From a virus, in IMG/VR virus record IMGVR_UViG_3300020581_000017, positions 1 to 44,413 of that record: DNA of 44,413 bases. One strand, given 5' to 3'. The position numbers were made by a program, and so were the translations under genes. Positions within the stretch are counted from its first letter, which is position 1. The number at the start of each line of letters is the position of its first letter. Of the stretch, positions 7,294-14,733 are shown in pieces. Under the pieces are notes generated by a model. That model made no database searches. It saw only the letters and a list, made by a program, of their open reading frames with translations, and was not told the DNA's origin.

Positions 7294-7294
7294 G

Positions 7295-8203
7295 TCATAA
7301 CCCTCCGAATAGCGGCCCAGCATCCTCAACAAGCCCCTTGGCCTTAAGGCTCGCGTTGCGTCTCTCTTCCGGCCCTCCGAGAACAAGGCTCATGCGGCGC
7401 CGTATATCGGCTTGGTATTCGGTCTCGCGCTCTATCAGAACCGCGTTGAAGCCCTCTCGGAATGCTGCCTCGCCCGTGGTTCCGGTTCCGGCAAATGGGT
7501 CGAGGACGGTCCCGCCCTTTGGCGTTACGAGCCGGCAAAGGTACTGCATGAGGTCGAGAGGCTTAACAGTTGGATGCTTGCTCCCGAGCCTGTCGTCTGC
7601 GCCGGCTTTGGCCGTGTAAAAGAACCGCGCGGGCGGTACGCCATCGCGTCGAGCGCCTGGAAGCATCGCAAATCCTGTTTCGTCGACATAGCGCCTGTCG
7701 GCCGAAGCTTCGCCGTCGCGTCCATTGCAGGACTTAAAAAAGCGCGCGGCAGAGCCGGAGTCTTTGTCTATCTCTTTTTGAACTGCTCCACTGCTAAATG
7801 TTCCGTTTGCGTATTCTGCGCCGCTTCGTCCGTGCGTACTCGTCTCCGGAAAAGCCTCGACCACCTCGTCGCTTCCGTCATGGATGACATTTGCGGGCCA
7901 GCGGCCTAGCGGCTGTTTATAATCATCCTTGCTGCGAAGATTGATGCCGCTGCCATACGTGTTGCCGTCGTCGCCCTTCTTGTCGTCGCTGTAGCGGCCA
8001 CCGTTAAGGTTTTCGTCCGTTCCAACTCGACACCCATCTATATTGAGCGCGCCGGTTCCATGTTCCAAAACATTCTCGGCAACCGTGCCTATGAGCGGCT
8101 TGCGCGCGAGGCATATTAAATCCATTGCCGGCTTCAAAGCCGTGCCTAGTCCGCTCAGGTTTAATGGTCGCCTTGGCTTACCGCAACACGAACAAATGGT
8201 CAT
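7295..8203 (-). CDS. DNA methyltransferase, C-terminal piece of a split gene
   Basis: This 302-residue frame holds the back half of a DNA methyltransferase: ALKPAMDLICLARKPL, an SAM-binding motif I (VLDPFAGTGTTGEAA, about 232-246), KHPTVKPLDLMQYL just before it, and a final helix region. It lacks the DPPY motif, which lies on the separate frame at 8771-9229. The ATG at 8203 overlaps the TGA of the inserted HNH gene (ATGA), with GAGAAAGGA upstream. DPPY before FxGxG is the beta-class order of N6-adenine or N4-cytosine enzymes. It starts with CSCCGKP, possibly half of a zinc site shared with the other piece. Confidence 0.85.
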   Translation of the reverse strand: MTICSCCGKPRRPLNLSGLGTALKPAMDLICLARKPLIGTVAENVLEHGTGALNIDGCRVGTDENLNGGRYSDDKKGDDGNTYGSGINLRSKDDYKQPLGRWPANVIHDGSDEVVEAFPETSTHGRSGAEYANGTFSSGAVQKEIDKDSGSAARFFKSCNGRDGEASADRRYVDETGFAMLPGARRDGVPPARFFYTAKAGADDRLGSKHPTVKPLDLMQYLCRLVTPKGGTVLDPFAGTGTTGEAAFREGFNAVLIERETEYQADIRRRMSLVLGGPEERRNASLKAKGLVEDAGPLFGGL

Positions 8204-8778
8204 ATCAGTCCTTTCTCGCGCACGAGCGACCACGCGTAGCCGCCAGAGTTAAAACGAAGGATGCTACCTTCCGCAGTCGCAACCCATTTGAATTGGGAGT
8301 CCGCCAGACGATGGCATGGCGGGCAAAGTGAAGTCAGATTGTTGTCGGAATTGGCGTCATCCGCATTATCAAACATCCTAAACGGGATAATGTGATGCAC
8401 ATGAAGCCCGCCCTCGGCGCCGCACTGACGACACGTCTTATCGCGGTCAAGAATTCGCCGTCGTGTAGAGTACCAGCGCGGCCCTCTTTTGTAGACGCCG
8501 CCCCCATGCTGCCAGTTAGGAGTGTTTTCGCCTACCCAATGCTGGTCCCGGCATTGTCGTGAGCAGTACTTGCCGGCTCCTTTGTTGCTGGCCTTGCTGA
8601 CTGAAAGAGAAAATGCGACGCCGCAGCATAGGCAGGTAAATTTGACGTCGCGTCGAGGCTTGGCCTTAGCCGATGCGTATTGACACGTTTTTGAGCAGTG
8701 TCGTCCGCGCCCATGCTTAATTCGTGACGGCTGTACGCGAAACGTATTGCCGCAATATTCGCAGGTTCTTTCAGTCAT
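8200..8778 (-). CDS. HNH endonuclease inserted in the methyltransferase gene
   Basis: A 192-residue protein with two N-terminal zinc knuckles (CEYCGNTF...CSKTC and CLCCGVAF...CSRQC), a linker with NWQHGGG, and a C-terminal HNH nuclease domain: CRQCGAEGGLHVHHIIPF, a DDANSDNNLTSLC stretch and CHRLADSQ. The HH pair, the later N and H, and the CxxC pairs supply the metal sites. This architecture is that of free-standing phage homing endonucleases. Its start overlaps the end of the methyltransferase front piece and its stop overlaps the start of the back piece, so all three are read in series. Confidence 0.88.
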   Translation of the reverse strand: MTERTCEYCGNTFRVQPSRIKHGRGRHCSKTCQYASAKAKPRRDVKFTCLCCGVAFSLSVSKASNKGAGKYCSRQCRDQHWVGENTPNWQHGGGVYKRGPRWYSTRRRILDRDKTCRQCGAEGGLHVHHIIPFRMFDNADDANSDNNLTSLCPPCHRLADSQFKWVATAEGSILRFNSGGYAWSLVREKGLI

Positions 8779-9229
8779 CGCATTGACACCATTCTGTTTT
8801 AGCTAAGTCTTTGGAAATATTTCTGCTTTTGGGAAAACCTGACCCAAAAAGCCAGGACATGGAGTGGCGAATTTCGAATCCTCCATCTTCGATAGCGCAC
8901 GCCAAGCGATGAAACGTTCTGTCGCCACCAAAGGCGCATATATGCGCCCCGGGCTTCATGACGCGAAGAACGCCGCCCCAGAATTCCGGGTTAAAGGCAA
9001 CCTCGCCGGTATCCCAATTAACTTGCATGAATCCGCTAGACGCTCTTGCGTAAACGGTTCCCGCTTTTGCCGGCGCGGCGCCCTTCTTTCCGAAACGCTT
9101 TGATATTGAGACAAGCGCATAGGGAGGGTCCGTCACCACACTATCAATCGAGTTGTCGGCTATTAGCGAAAGCTTTTCGCGCGAGTCGCCGCAATGAAGG
9201 GTAACGCGTCCGTTTGCTAACAATTCCAT
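8771..9229 (-). CDS. DNA methyltransferase, N-terminal piece of a split gene
   Basis: This 152-residue frame carries the front half of a DNA methyltransferase: a GDSREKL strand, catalytic DPPY (residues 34-37, within VVTDPPYAL), VLRVMKPGAHICAFGG and HSMSWLFGSGFPKSRNISKDL. It ends at EWCQCDD where the HNH gene begins, and the SAM-binding motif is missing from it. With the piece at 7295-8203 it accounts for a whole enzyme of normal length. ATG at 9229 follows the helicase TAA directly. Whether the two pieces assemble into an active enzyme is not known. Confidence 0.85.
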   Translation of the reverse strand: MELLANGRVTLHCGDSREKLSLIADNSIDSVVTDPPYALVSISKRFGKKGAAPAKAGTVYARASSGFMQVNWDTGEVAFNPEFWGGVLRVMKPGAHICAFGGDRTFHRLACAIEDGGFEIRHSMSWLFGSGFPKSRNISKDLAKTEWCQCDD

Positions 9230-10879
9230 TTATCTCGCCCTCAGTTTGTGGTCAATCTCGGTTCCGTCTTGAAGCCAATAGCCGCTAACCCGCATGTATT
9301 TCCCGTCCGGGATGACCATGATTTGCTCGGTATCGATTAGTTCTCTTTCATCCATTCGGCGCAGCATGTCCGAAACCGTCTTAGGCGCTGGCGCGTTTCC
9401 GCCCATTGCCCGCCACCATTGGCCGGCTTTGACGGCCGCGAAGCCGGTATGTTCCGGGCAAATGTACTCGCGGTACGAGGCGAACCCGCACATGTACTCA
9501 ACGCAAACGGAGTCGGGCTTGCCGTTCTTTCCGGTGTTTCGGTCGTGCATTCTCACCTTGACCGGGAGCCACTTTTTAACAATTTCTGACGTGAGAACCG
9601 GCGCTTCAAAATCGGCCGAACCGCTATGCTTAGGCTCCTCGTCGATTGGCCACTCGTGACCGCAGTTCGTGCATTGGTGAATTGCCGCGGGCATGTAGTA
9701 GTCGCACGACGGGCATATTTTGGTTGGCGCCTCGGCGTCTATTTCTCCGCCTTTTTTCTTGGTTCGGACGCGAACCGAGTCGACCGGACCGTGCGTCATG
9801 ATGTTGTTAGCGAAGTCGAGGACTAAACAGTTCTCCTTGTTATCCGCCTTGCGGGTGCCGCGGCCAAGCATTTGCACGTAGAGGCTTGTTGACATGGTCG
9901 GGCGGAGCAAAACGATTAGGTCGACGCTCGGCGCATCGAAGCCCGTCGTAAACACTTGGCATCCGACGAGGCAACGGATTTTCCCGGCTTTGTACGCCTT
10001 GAAAATGCGGTCGCGCTCACCGCTTGGCGTGGTCCCGATAACCATTTCCGCGTTTACGCCCAGGCGTCTCAAGTGCGCCAGAACGTTGCACGCGTGCTCG
10101 ACTCCAACGCAAAACACGAGCCAGGATTTACGGTCGGCACCTATCGAGACAATCTCCCGGCAAGCGCCGTCTACGATTATATCCTTGTTCGCCGCAGCCT
10201 CAAGCTCGCCGACCTTAAAGTCACCCGTACCGCCGAGTCGCCCGACGTTTGAGGTATCGATTTTGTGTTTGGCGCACCTCGACGCGAAGGGGCTTACCAG
10301 AGGACTCAAGTACCCATCCGCAATGCCTGCCGCGATATCGTAGGAATAGACGGTTTCCGTAAAGAGACTGTCGGCTCCCTCGTCGAGGCGGCCGCAGTCG
10401 AGCCGGTACGGCGTGGCAGTGAAACCGACCACGCGGAGGTCTTCGCAGAACAGCCGCGCCTTCTCAATGAACGTCAAATATTTGCCATTGCCGGACGTGG
10501 GAACGCGATGGCATTCGTCAATGATGATTAGGTCACGGCGACCGAATAGGTCGGCCCGCCTGTAGACGGAATCAATCGAACTGAAAACGATTTGACTATT
10601 CGTGTCGCGCCGGTTCAAGCCAGCGCAGTAAATCCCAAGCGGCGCCTTAGGCCATGCCTTAAGCAAGGCCTGGGCGTTTTGCGAGACCAGCTCCTTCACA
10701 TGGACTAACATTTGGATGCGAGCGCTAGGCATTGCGGCGAGCAGCCTTTGAGCAAGGCTCGCGATAACCAAGCTCTTGCCCGTGCCCGTCGCCATATCGA
10801 CGAGCGGATTGCATCCGTTTCTCCAAGCTCTGGCAATGGAGTCCACGGCCTCGGTCTGATAATTCCGGAGTTCAATCAA
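9230..10879 (-). CDS. SF2 DEAD/DEAH-type helicase
   Basis: A superfamily 2 helicase of 549 residues. Motifs in order: Q-like LRNYQTEAV at the start, Walker A MATGTGKS (about 29-36), DECH (motif II), TATPYR (motif III), then in the second lobe a VFTTGFDAP strand and LGRGTR (motif VI). A zinc ribbon follows (CPSCDYYM and CTNCGHEW), then a C-terminal extension. The likely start is TTG at 10879, which overlaps the stop of the 40-residue membrane gene; a further TTG at 10936 would read through that gene. Probable role: unwinding at replication or recombination forks. Confidence 0.88.
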   Translation of the reverse strand: MIELRNYQTEAVDSIARAWRNGCNPLVDMATGTGKSLVIASLAQRLLAAMPSARIQMLVHVKELVSQNAQALLKAWPKAPLGIYCAGLNRRDTNSQIVFSSIDSVYRRADLFGRRDLIIIDECHRVPTSGNGKYLTFIEKARLFCEDLRVVGFTATPYRLDCGRLDEGADSLFTETVYSYDIAAGIADGYLSPLVSPFASRCAKHKIDTSNVGRLGGTGDFKVGELEAAANKDIIVDGACREIVSIGADRKSWLVFCVGVEHACNVLAHLRRLGVNAEMVIGTTPSGERDRIFKAYKAGKIRCLVGCQVFTTGFDAPSVDLIVLLRPTMSTSLYVQMLGRGTRKADNKENCLVLDFANNIMTHGPVDSVRVRTKKKGGEIDAEAPTKICPSCDYYMPAAIHQCTNCGHEWPIDEEPKHSGSADFEAPVLTSEIVKKWLPVKVRMHDRNTGKNGKPDSVCVEYMCGFASYREYICPEHTGFAAVKAGQWWRAMGGNAPAPKTVSDMLRRMDERELIDTEQIMVIPDGKYMRVSGYWLQDGTEIDHKLRAR

Positions 10880-10998
10880 AACGTCATCACCGCGGTTAAG
10901 AGTGCGCAACAGGCCCAGTAGACGGCGCGTCGCCAATCGCCATAAAAAACGTATGTGCTGGCCGACGCGATGTTGATTGCCATGCCGACCGCCGGCAT
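10876..10998 (-). CDS. 40-aa small membrane protein
   Basis: A short gene fitted exactly between its neighbours: its ATG shares a base with the TAA of the upstream gene (TAATG at 10996-11000) and its TGA overlaps the TTG start of the helicase. The product has two hydrophobic stretches, MPAVGMAINIAS and VYWACCALLTAVMTF, around a short polar part (GDWRR), so it may cross the membrane once or twice. No family recognised. Confidence 0.6.
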   Translation of the reverse strand: MPAVGMAINIASASTYVFYGDWRRAVYWACCALLTAVMTF

Positions 10999-11417
10999 TA
11001 ACCAGCTAGGCATTTGAAAAGCTCGTTCTTGTCCAAGAATATGCCGGTCGCGACCTGGAACATTAGGTCGTAACGCGTCGGCTCTTTGTCGAGCAGGATG
11101 TAAACTGGGTTACCGCCTCGGGCGAACCAGCCCATTTCTACGGCGGCTGATTTTCCGAACGGCGCGACCACGATTGCAATATCGGACTCGTTAAGGTTTT
11201 TCATATCGAATTCGAAGGCGCACCGGGCGTGATGCCCGCGTATCGCCTCGACATATGGCCGGCCTCGCTCGCGCTCGTATTGATGCCAAATTTTGTCCGC
11301 GTATTTTCCTGCCGCGTGCCAATCGTCGAACACATCAAAACCCATTGCGCGTAGTTCCATCGCGAGCGGGCGAATGGTTTTGTTCTTGAGAGCGCCGATA
11401 ATGTAGATTTTCTTCAT
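10998..11417 (-). CDS. Nucleoside 2-deoxyribosyltransferase-like protein
   Basis: A 139-residue Rossmann-like protein. It begins KKIYIIGAL, has a helix with MGFDVFDDWHAAGK, then SDIAIVVAPFGKSAAVEMGW with the aspartate and glutamate expected at the active site of nucleoside 2-deoxyribosyltransferases, and a last strand NPVYILLD. Such enzymes swap bases on deoxynucleosides or hydrolyse the glycosidic bond; related proteins occur in phage nucleotide metabolism. The start overlaps the stop of the nuclease gene (ATGA at 11414-11417). Confidence 0.75.
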   Translation of the reverse strand: MKKIYIIGALKNKTIRPLAMELRAMGFDVFDDWHAAGKYADKIWHQYERERGRPYVEAIRGHHARCAFEFDMKNLNESDIAIVVAPFGKSAAVEMGWFARGGNPVYILLDKEPTRYDLMFQVATGIFLDKNELFKCLAG

Positions 11418-12328
11418 GCCTGGACTCCATTAACCCATTGAGTTCCGTCAACTAGCGCATACGCAATCCAATCGTCTCCGCTGTCGTTCTGCTCGCCCGG
11501 TACAACGTCCTTGTGGTATAGATGGTCGCGGCATCCGACCTTTTGCTGGTCAATCGGAAGCTCGCATTCGTGAAGCTCGCATTTCCAAACTGCGTCTTCG
11601 CCATCGGTTATGATTGGCGTAGAGGCCGTGCACGTGCGGCAGTTGCGCCGGCCGAATGCTTCCTTGTGGCAAACCGGCTTTGCGCGACAGAACCGACAAA
11701 CAAAAGCCTCTGGATTTTCGCTCGCGCGCTCTGGCGCTAGCGGTGCATTAATGATATTCGCTAGGCGACCTTCCATCCGCATGACGGCAACCGCGTCATA
11801 GGGAATGACCTCGGCGTATAGCTTGGATGTATTTTTATTCTTCGCGAGATACAGCGCGAACTTACGGCCTCGCAGGTGGCAGTAATATTGACACTGCCAG
11901 TAATGCGCGGGTTTGGATTTCTGAACGCCGTCCTTCTCTAGGGCTTTGAATGACCTGTCGTTGTGTGATTTGGCCTCGACCACGTGCACGACGTTATCAA
12001 TGAGCGCCTCTCCGTCGAGCTTTCCTCGCACGTGTCCTCCGAGGGCGAAAACCTTGAACTGTTTGCCTGTGTCTGTGTCCTCACGCGCAACAAGAATGCC
12101 TGCTCGTTCGAGGTCGTCGAGTATTTGCTTCTCAGCATAGTGGCCATCCTCGAATATGCGGAGTTTATCCGCGGTGAATGTTTCCTTTTCTGCTGCCCAG
12201 CGATGCTCGTACCATAGCGAACGGTCGCAATCGCTTCCGAGCGCACCGATTGATATGCCAACCGAGTCCCAGTTTTCGGAAGCTGCGACTTTGGCTTTGC
12301 TTATGAGGTCGAGAATTGACAAATGCAT
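11414..12328 (-). CDS. PD-(D/E)XK nuclease, Cas4/RecB-like
   Basis: A 304-residue nuclease. The core is GKLDGEAL (D, about 105) and VVEAKSHN (E-x-K, about 118-120), followed by a helix with AHYWQCQYYCHL (the QxxxY motif of RecB/Cas4 enzymes). A cysteine near the N-terminus (SDCDRSLWYEH) and a C-terminal cluster (CRFCRAKPVC) could hold an iron-sulfur cluster as in Cas4. More cysteines near the end look like an extra zinc ribbon. It probably trims DNA ends beside the Sak4/SSB system. ATG at 12328 is chosen; a TTG at 12367 is possible. Confidence 0.82.
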   Translation of the reverse strand: MHLSILDLISKAKVAASENWDSVGISIGALGSDCDRSLWYEHRWAAEKETFTADKLRIFEDGHYAEKQILDDLERAGILVAREDTDTGKQFKVFALGGHVRGKLDGEALIDNVVHVVEAKSHNDRSFKALEKDGVQKSKPAHYWQCQYYCHLRGRKFALYLAKNKNTSKLYAEVIPYDAVAVMRMEGRLANIINAPLAPERASENPEAFVCRFCRAKPVCHKEAFGRRNCRTCTASTPIITDGEDAVWKCELHECELPIDQQKVGCRDHLYHKDVVPGEQNDSGDDWIAYALVDGTQWVNGVQA

Positions 12329-12432
12329 TCTCCGAATAAGTGAAAGGGCGGGCTTCCGAGATTTCAACCTCGGATATCGCTTGCCCTAGCGTGTGCCAGC
12401 GGTTCCCGGTGCACCCGGCGCTAACGGCGCAA

Positions 12433-12966
12433 TTAGAAAGGCAGGTCGGTCGGCCGCACGATTTGGCGAGGCTGTGCAGCCGCCTGTTGCGGGTGGGGCA
12501 AACTTGCCCGAGGCTGCGGCTTGAAGGCCGAGGGCTTTTGAGTGGGAACAATCGAAGGCGCTACCATCTTCTGATAGGTCGGCCTCTGGCGCGGCGTACC
12601 GTCCTTGCCGGGCTTGGTCTTAAGCGTGACGTGAAAAAGCTTGTCGTGTAGCTCGGTCAAATCGGAAACTCCGACAAGCCCGGTAGCCTTGATGACCTGA
12701 CTCAACTCCTGCCGACCGTACAATTGCAGGTCTTCTCGCTCGTTAATCCAACAGGGATTTGAGAAGATGACTCGTCCGGCAAGCTCGCCCTCTTGGATGG
12801 TCAACTGAAGCGACGCGCGGATGTTGTTTTCGTTATTACGTTCCGGCTTAAGGGCCGACTCGGTAATGGCGACAAGATATTTGCCATCCGGCAAGTCGCC
12901 ATAATCTGGCTGGGGAACGTCAGCGACGTTGAAGGTTTCGCCTAAGTTTGTAGTCAAATTATACAA
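12433..12966 (-). CDS. DUF669-type ssDNA-binding protein
   Basis: A 177-residue protein of the DUF669 kind, which occurs next to phage RecA-like ATPases. The N-terminal part (LPDGKYLVAITES...LQLTIQEGELAGRVIF...PCWIN) is beta-rich and OB-like. The last third is a proline/glutamine-rich flexible tail ending DLPF, like the acidic tip of bacterial SSB that recruits partners. The start is TTG at 12966, preceded by AGGAGAAGG and overlapping the ATPase stop by eight bases. A gap of about 100 bases before the nuclease gene shows no clear element. Confidence 0.8.
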   Translation of the reverse strand: MYNLTTNLGETFNVADVPQPDYGDLPDGKYLVAITESALKPERNNENNIRASLQLTIQEGELAGRVIFSNPCWINEREDLQLYGRQELSQVIKATGLVGVSDLTELHDKLFHVTLKTKPGKDGTPRQRPTYQKMVAPSIVPTQKPSAFKPQPRASLPHPQQAAAQPRQIVRPTDLPF

Positions 12967-13735
12967 GTGCCTTCTCCTGGGTTACATTAGGGAAATATTG
13001 GGAAAGGGCCGCATACCCTTGGCCTAAAACGTACGGGGCTTCCGGCGGCATGTTGTAGCGATTGCCCGCGTTGTAGGACGGTCGGCCTTCCAGGTGCATC
13101 CAACGTTGCGCCGTGCCCGCGGCGACCTTGCGCTTGCCACCGAAGCCGGTTTTTTCCTCGGTTACTCCGGGCTTTTGATTGAGAAACAGAATGATATCCA
13201 TATCGTTCTGAATCATTGCGTGTGCCGTTTTGTGTAATCTGAAATCAAATCGGCTGTATGACGCGGACCTCGGGTCGTCGAAACGGTCCACCTCTTCATG
13301 ACCTATGAGAATGACGTTCATGCCCTTCTCTGTTCTAAGAAGGTTCAAGCCGACAAATAGCTGCGCCCAGAATACGGTTGCCGCGGCGTAGCCTTTGCCG
13401 TACTCGACTGCGGGAACGCTCGCCCACTTTTGCTCGACGCAAACGTGGTCCCAAATGAGGTTTTCGAGCCGGTCAATGGAGTCGATGACGACCGTTTTGA
13501 GGTCGTGCGTCTCGCGATACAGAACCCGAACCGCCTCAATCACGTCCTCCCACTTGTCGATTTTTCCGAACGACGTTATTTCGTCGAGGTTTTCGCCCTG
13601 CTCGGTTTGGATGAAGACGGCGCCTGGAAACTCGGACGCGAGCGTGGTCTTTCCCATTTTGGGCGGACCGTAAATCAGCGTCCGAGGCGGAAACGTTGCC
13701 TTGACCTTGCGCAGGGTTGATAGACTTACTGCCAT
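12959..13735 (-). CDS. Sak4-like RecA-fold recombination ATPase
   Basis: A 258-residue single-domain ATPase. Walker A is GPPKMGKTT (about 23-31), Walker B is VVIDSIDRL (about 83-91), and a third conserved strand reads NVILIGHEEV. These features and size fit phage nucleotide-binding proteins of the Sak4/AAA_24 group, which anneal or exchange strands together with an SSB partner (here DUF669). ATG at 13735 has AGGAG nine bases upstream, inside the end of the VRR-NUC frame, with which it overlaps by 200 bases. Confidence 0.83.
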   Translation of the reverse strand: MAVSLSTLRKVKATFPPRTLIYGPPKMGKTTLASEFPGAVFIQTEQGENLDEITSFGKIDKWEDVIEAVRVLYRETHDLKTVVIDSIDRLENLIWDHVCVEQKWASVPAVEYGKGYAAATVFWAQLFVGLNLLRTEKGMNVILIGHEEVDRFDDPRSASYSRFDFRLHKTAHAMIQNDMDIILFLNQKPGVTEEKTGFGGKRKVAAGTAQRWMHLEGRPSYNAGNRYNMPPEAPYVLGQGYAALSQYFPNVTQEKALV

Positions 13736-14087
13736 GCCTGATGACTCCTAGGTCTGTGAGGACGGTTCTGATTTGGTCGCATGTGCGGAGGATGTAATGG
13801 GGAATGCCGCGCACGTCGCAGTAGCAAGCGAACTTGCTTTGCTCGACCGATAGAGTTCCTTTTGCGCTTTTTAGTTCGATGTACGCCACAATGACGGTTG
13901 GCGAGTGGACTATGATGTCCGGGAACCCAGCCTGGGTGCCGCTAAGCTTCATGCGGATTGCCGTTGCGGCATGCCGGAACCCGCCGTTAGGGCTGTGATG
14001 GAAATAGGCGCCCTCGGCGCGCGCCGCCTTGTATAGGTCGTACGCGAAGCGCTGTAGCTGGTCTTCTGTGGGGGTTGCCTTGCTCAT
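13536..14087 (-). CDS. VRR-NUC nuclease with a long out-of-frame overlap
   Basis: First gene of the replication operon. Residues 1-125 form a VRR-NUC (PD-(D/E)XK) nuclease: helix QLQRFAYDLYKAAR, then GTQAGFPDIIV (catalytic D), VAYIELKSAKG (E-x-K) and QSKFACYCDVRG. The domain is complete near DLGVI, but no stop follows, so the frame runs 200 bases into the Sak4 gene, adding a basic tail that looks like a shadow translation. ATG 14087 is used; a GTG at 14117 lies in the control region. There is no clear ribosome site. It may resolve branched DNA. Confidence 0.8.
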   Translation of the reverse strand: MSKATPTEDQLQRFAYDLYKAARAEGAYFHHSPNGGFRHAATAIRMKLSGTQAGFPDIIVHSPTVIVAYIELKSAKGTLSVEQSKFACYCDVRGIPHYILRTCDQIRTVLTDLGVIRHGSKSINPAQGQGNVSASDADLRSAQNGKDHARVRVSRRRLHPNRAGRKPRRNNVVRKNRQVGGRD

Positions 14088-14103
14088 AGTTTTACTAAGT
14101 GGC

Positions 14104-14174
14104 CTATTGACCCCCACCCCGTCAACAAGCGCATTAAATTTTTTTCTTGACTATGAAACTAAGGGCCTTTAAGG
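14104..14174. promoter_or_regulatory. Divergent control region 2, homologous to region 1
   Basis: Non-coding region between the leftward replication operon (from 14087) and the rightward XRE regulator gene (from 14211). Bases 14120-14138 equal 1078-1096 exactly. The neighbouring CCCCC run, a TTGAC box (14147-14151) and the CTAAGGGCCTTTAAGG stretch (about 14159-14174) recur in the same order as in region 1, with a few bases fewer between them. GTCAA at 14121-14125 gives a minus-strand TTGAC. The arrangement fits an operator/promoter pair recognised by one regulator. Confidence 0.65.
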
Positions 14175-14210
14175 CTGTTAATGCTTCGGAGAAAGAAAAA
14201 GGACAAAGCC

Positions 14211-14684
14211 ATGACCGACTTGTCAATGAACTGGATTCCGCAGCCTGGGCTAGGGGACACTATACGGGCAACCCGAGAGTCTAAAGGCATATCGCAGGGT
14301 GACCTTGCAGACGCCGTCATGCGGCTGTCGGGGTTCGACGAGCACGACCGGCGACGGCGCAATGCGGTCCAGGTCGCATTGTCGGCCCTTGAACACGGCG
14401 TAAAGGGCAAGCGCCCAGAGAGATCCCAGTACCTTCCGGCAATAGAACGGGCGCTTGAGCTAGACCTGCATGCAGGCAGCGTGGTCAATGGCGCGGTGCA
14501 TAGTCCTCCCGTAGCGCTCGCACCGGCAGGTGGGGACAAGCCATTCGAGGCAGCCTTAAAGGCGCTTCATGCCCTGCGGCTAGATAGCCCGGATGCACTC
14601 GACGGCGCGCGAGGCGAAGAGATGCGTTGTGCGATACGGTTGATACAACTGTGTCACGACATAGCGGATGAATGGGCACCGTAA
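14211..14684 (+). CDS. XRE/Cro-CI-type transcription regulator
   Basis: A 157-residue regulator read opposite to its surroundings. The N-terminal HTH runs from about 10 to 80: LGDTIRATRESKGISQGDLADAV, then a helix with NAVQVALSALEHGVKG and PAIERALEL, the usual XRE helix order with an insertion (SGFDEHDRRRR). The C-terminal part is helical and could mediate dimer formation. ATG at 14211 is chosen because of AAAGGAC upstream; the in-frame ATG at 14181 has no site. A single-gene unit next to region 2 suggests it controls that region and possibly region 1. Confidence 0.8.
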   Translation: MTDLSMNWIPQPGLGDTIRATRESKGISQGDLADAVMRLSGFDEHDRRRRNAVQVALSALEHGVKGKRPERSQYLPAIERALELDLHAGSVVNGAVHSPPVALAPAGGDKPFEAALKALHALRLDSPDALDGARGEEMRCAIRLIQLCHDIADEWAP

Positions 14685-14697
14685 AAAAGGTACAAAA

Positions 14698-14728
14698 AAA
14701 GGGCCCCACAAGGGGCCCTTTAGTTTTT
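14698..14728. terminator. Bidirectional terminator
   Basis: Perfect 10-bp stem (14698-14707 with 14712-14721, AAAGGGCCCC) and ACAA loop. On the plus strand TTTAGTTTTT follows; on the minus strand a run of seven T follows. It ends both the XRE gene and the leftward CpaB-like gene. Confidence 0.9.
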
Positions 14729-14733
14729 GTGGG

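Noticed and set aside
7295-9229. Intein or self-splicing intron in the methyltransferase
   Set aside because: The inserted protein has its own start and stop in step with the two pieces, and no intein block (N-terminal C/S, C-terminal HN) is visible; a free-standing HNH insertion fits better.
10880-10936. Longer N-terminus for the SF2 helicase from a TTG at 10936
   Set aside because: It would run through the 40-residue membrane gene out of phase; the TTG at 10879 overlapping that gene's stop fits the coupling seen in the rest of the operon.
14181-14210. ATG at 14181 as start of the XRE regulator
   Set aside because: No ribosome site precedes it, while AAAGGAC stands before the ATG at 14211.
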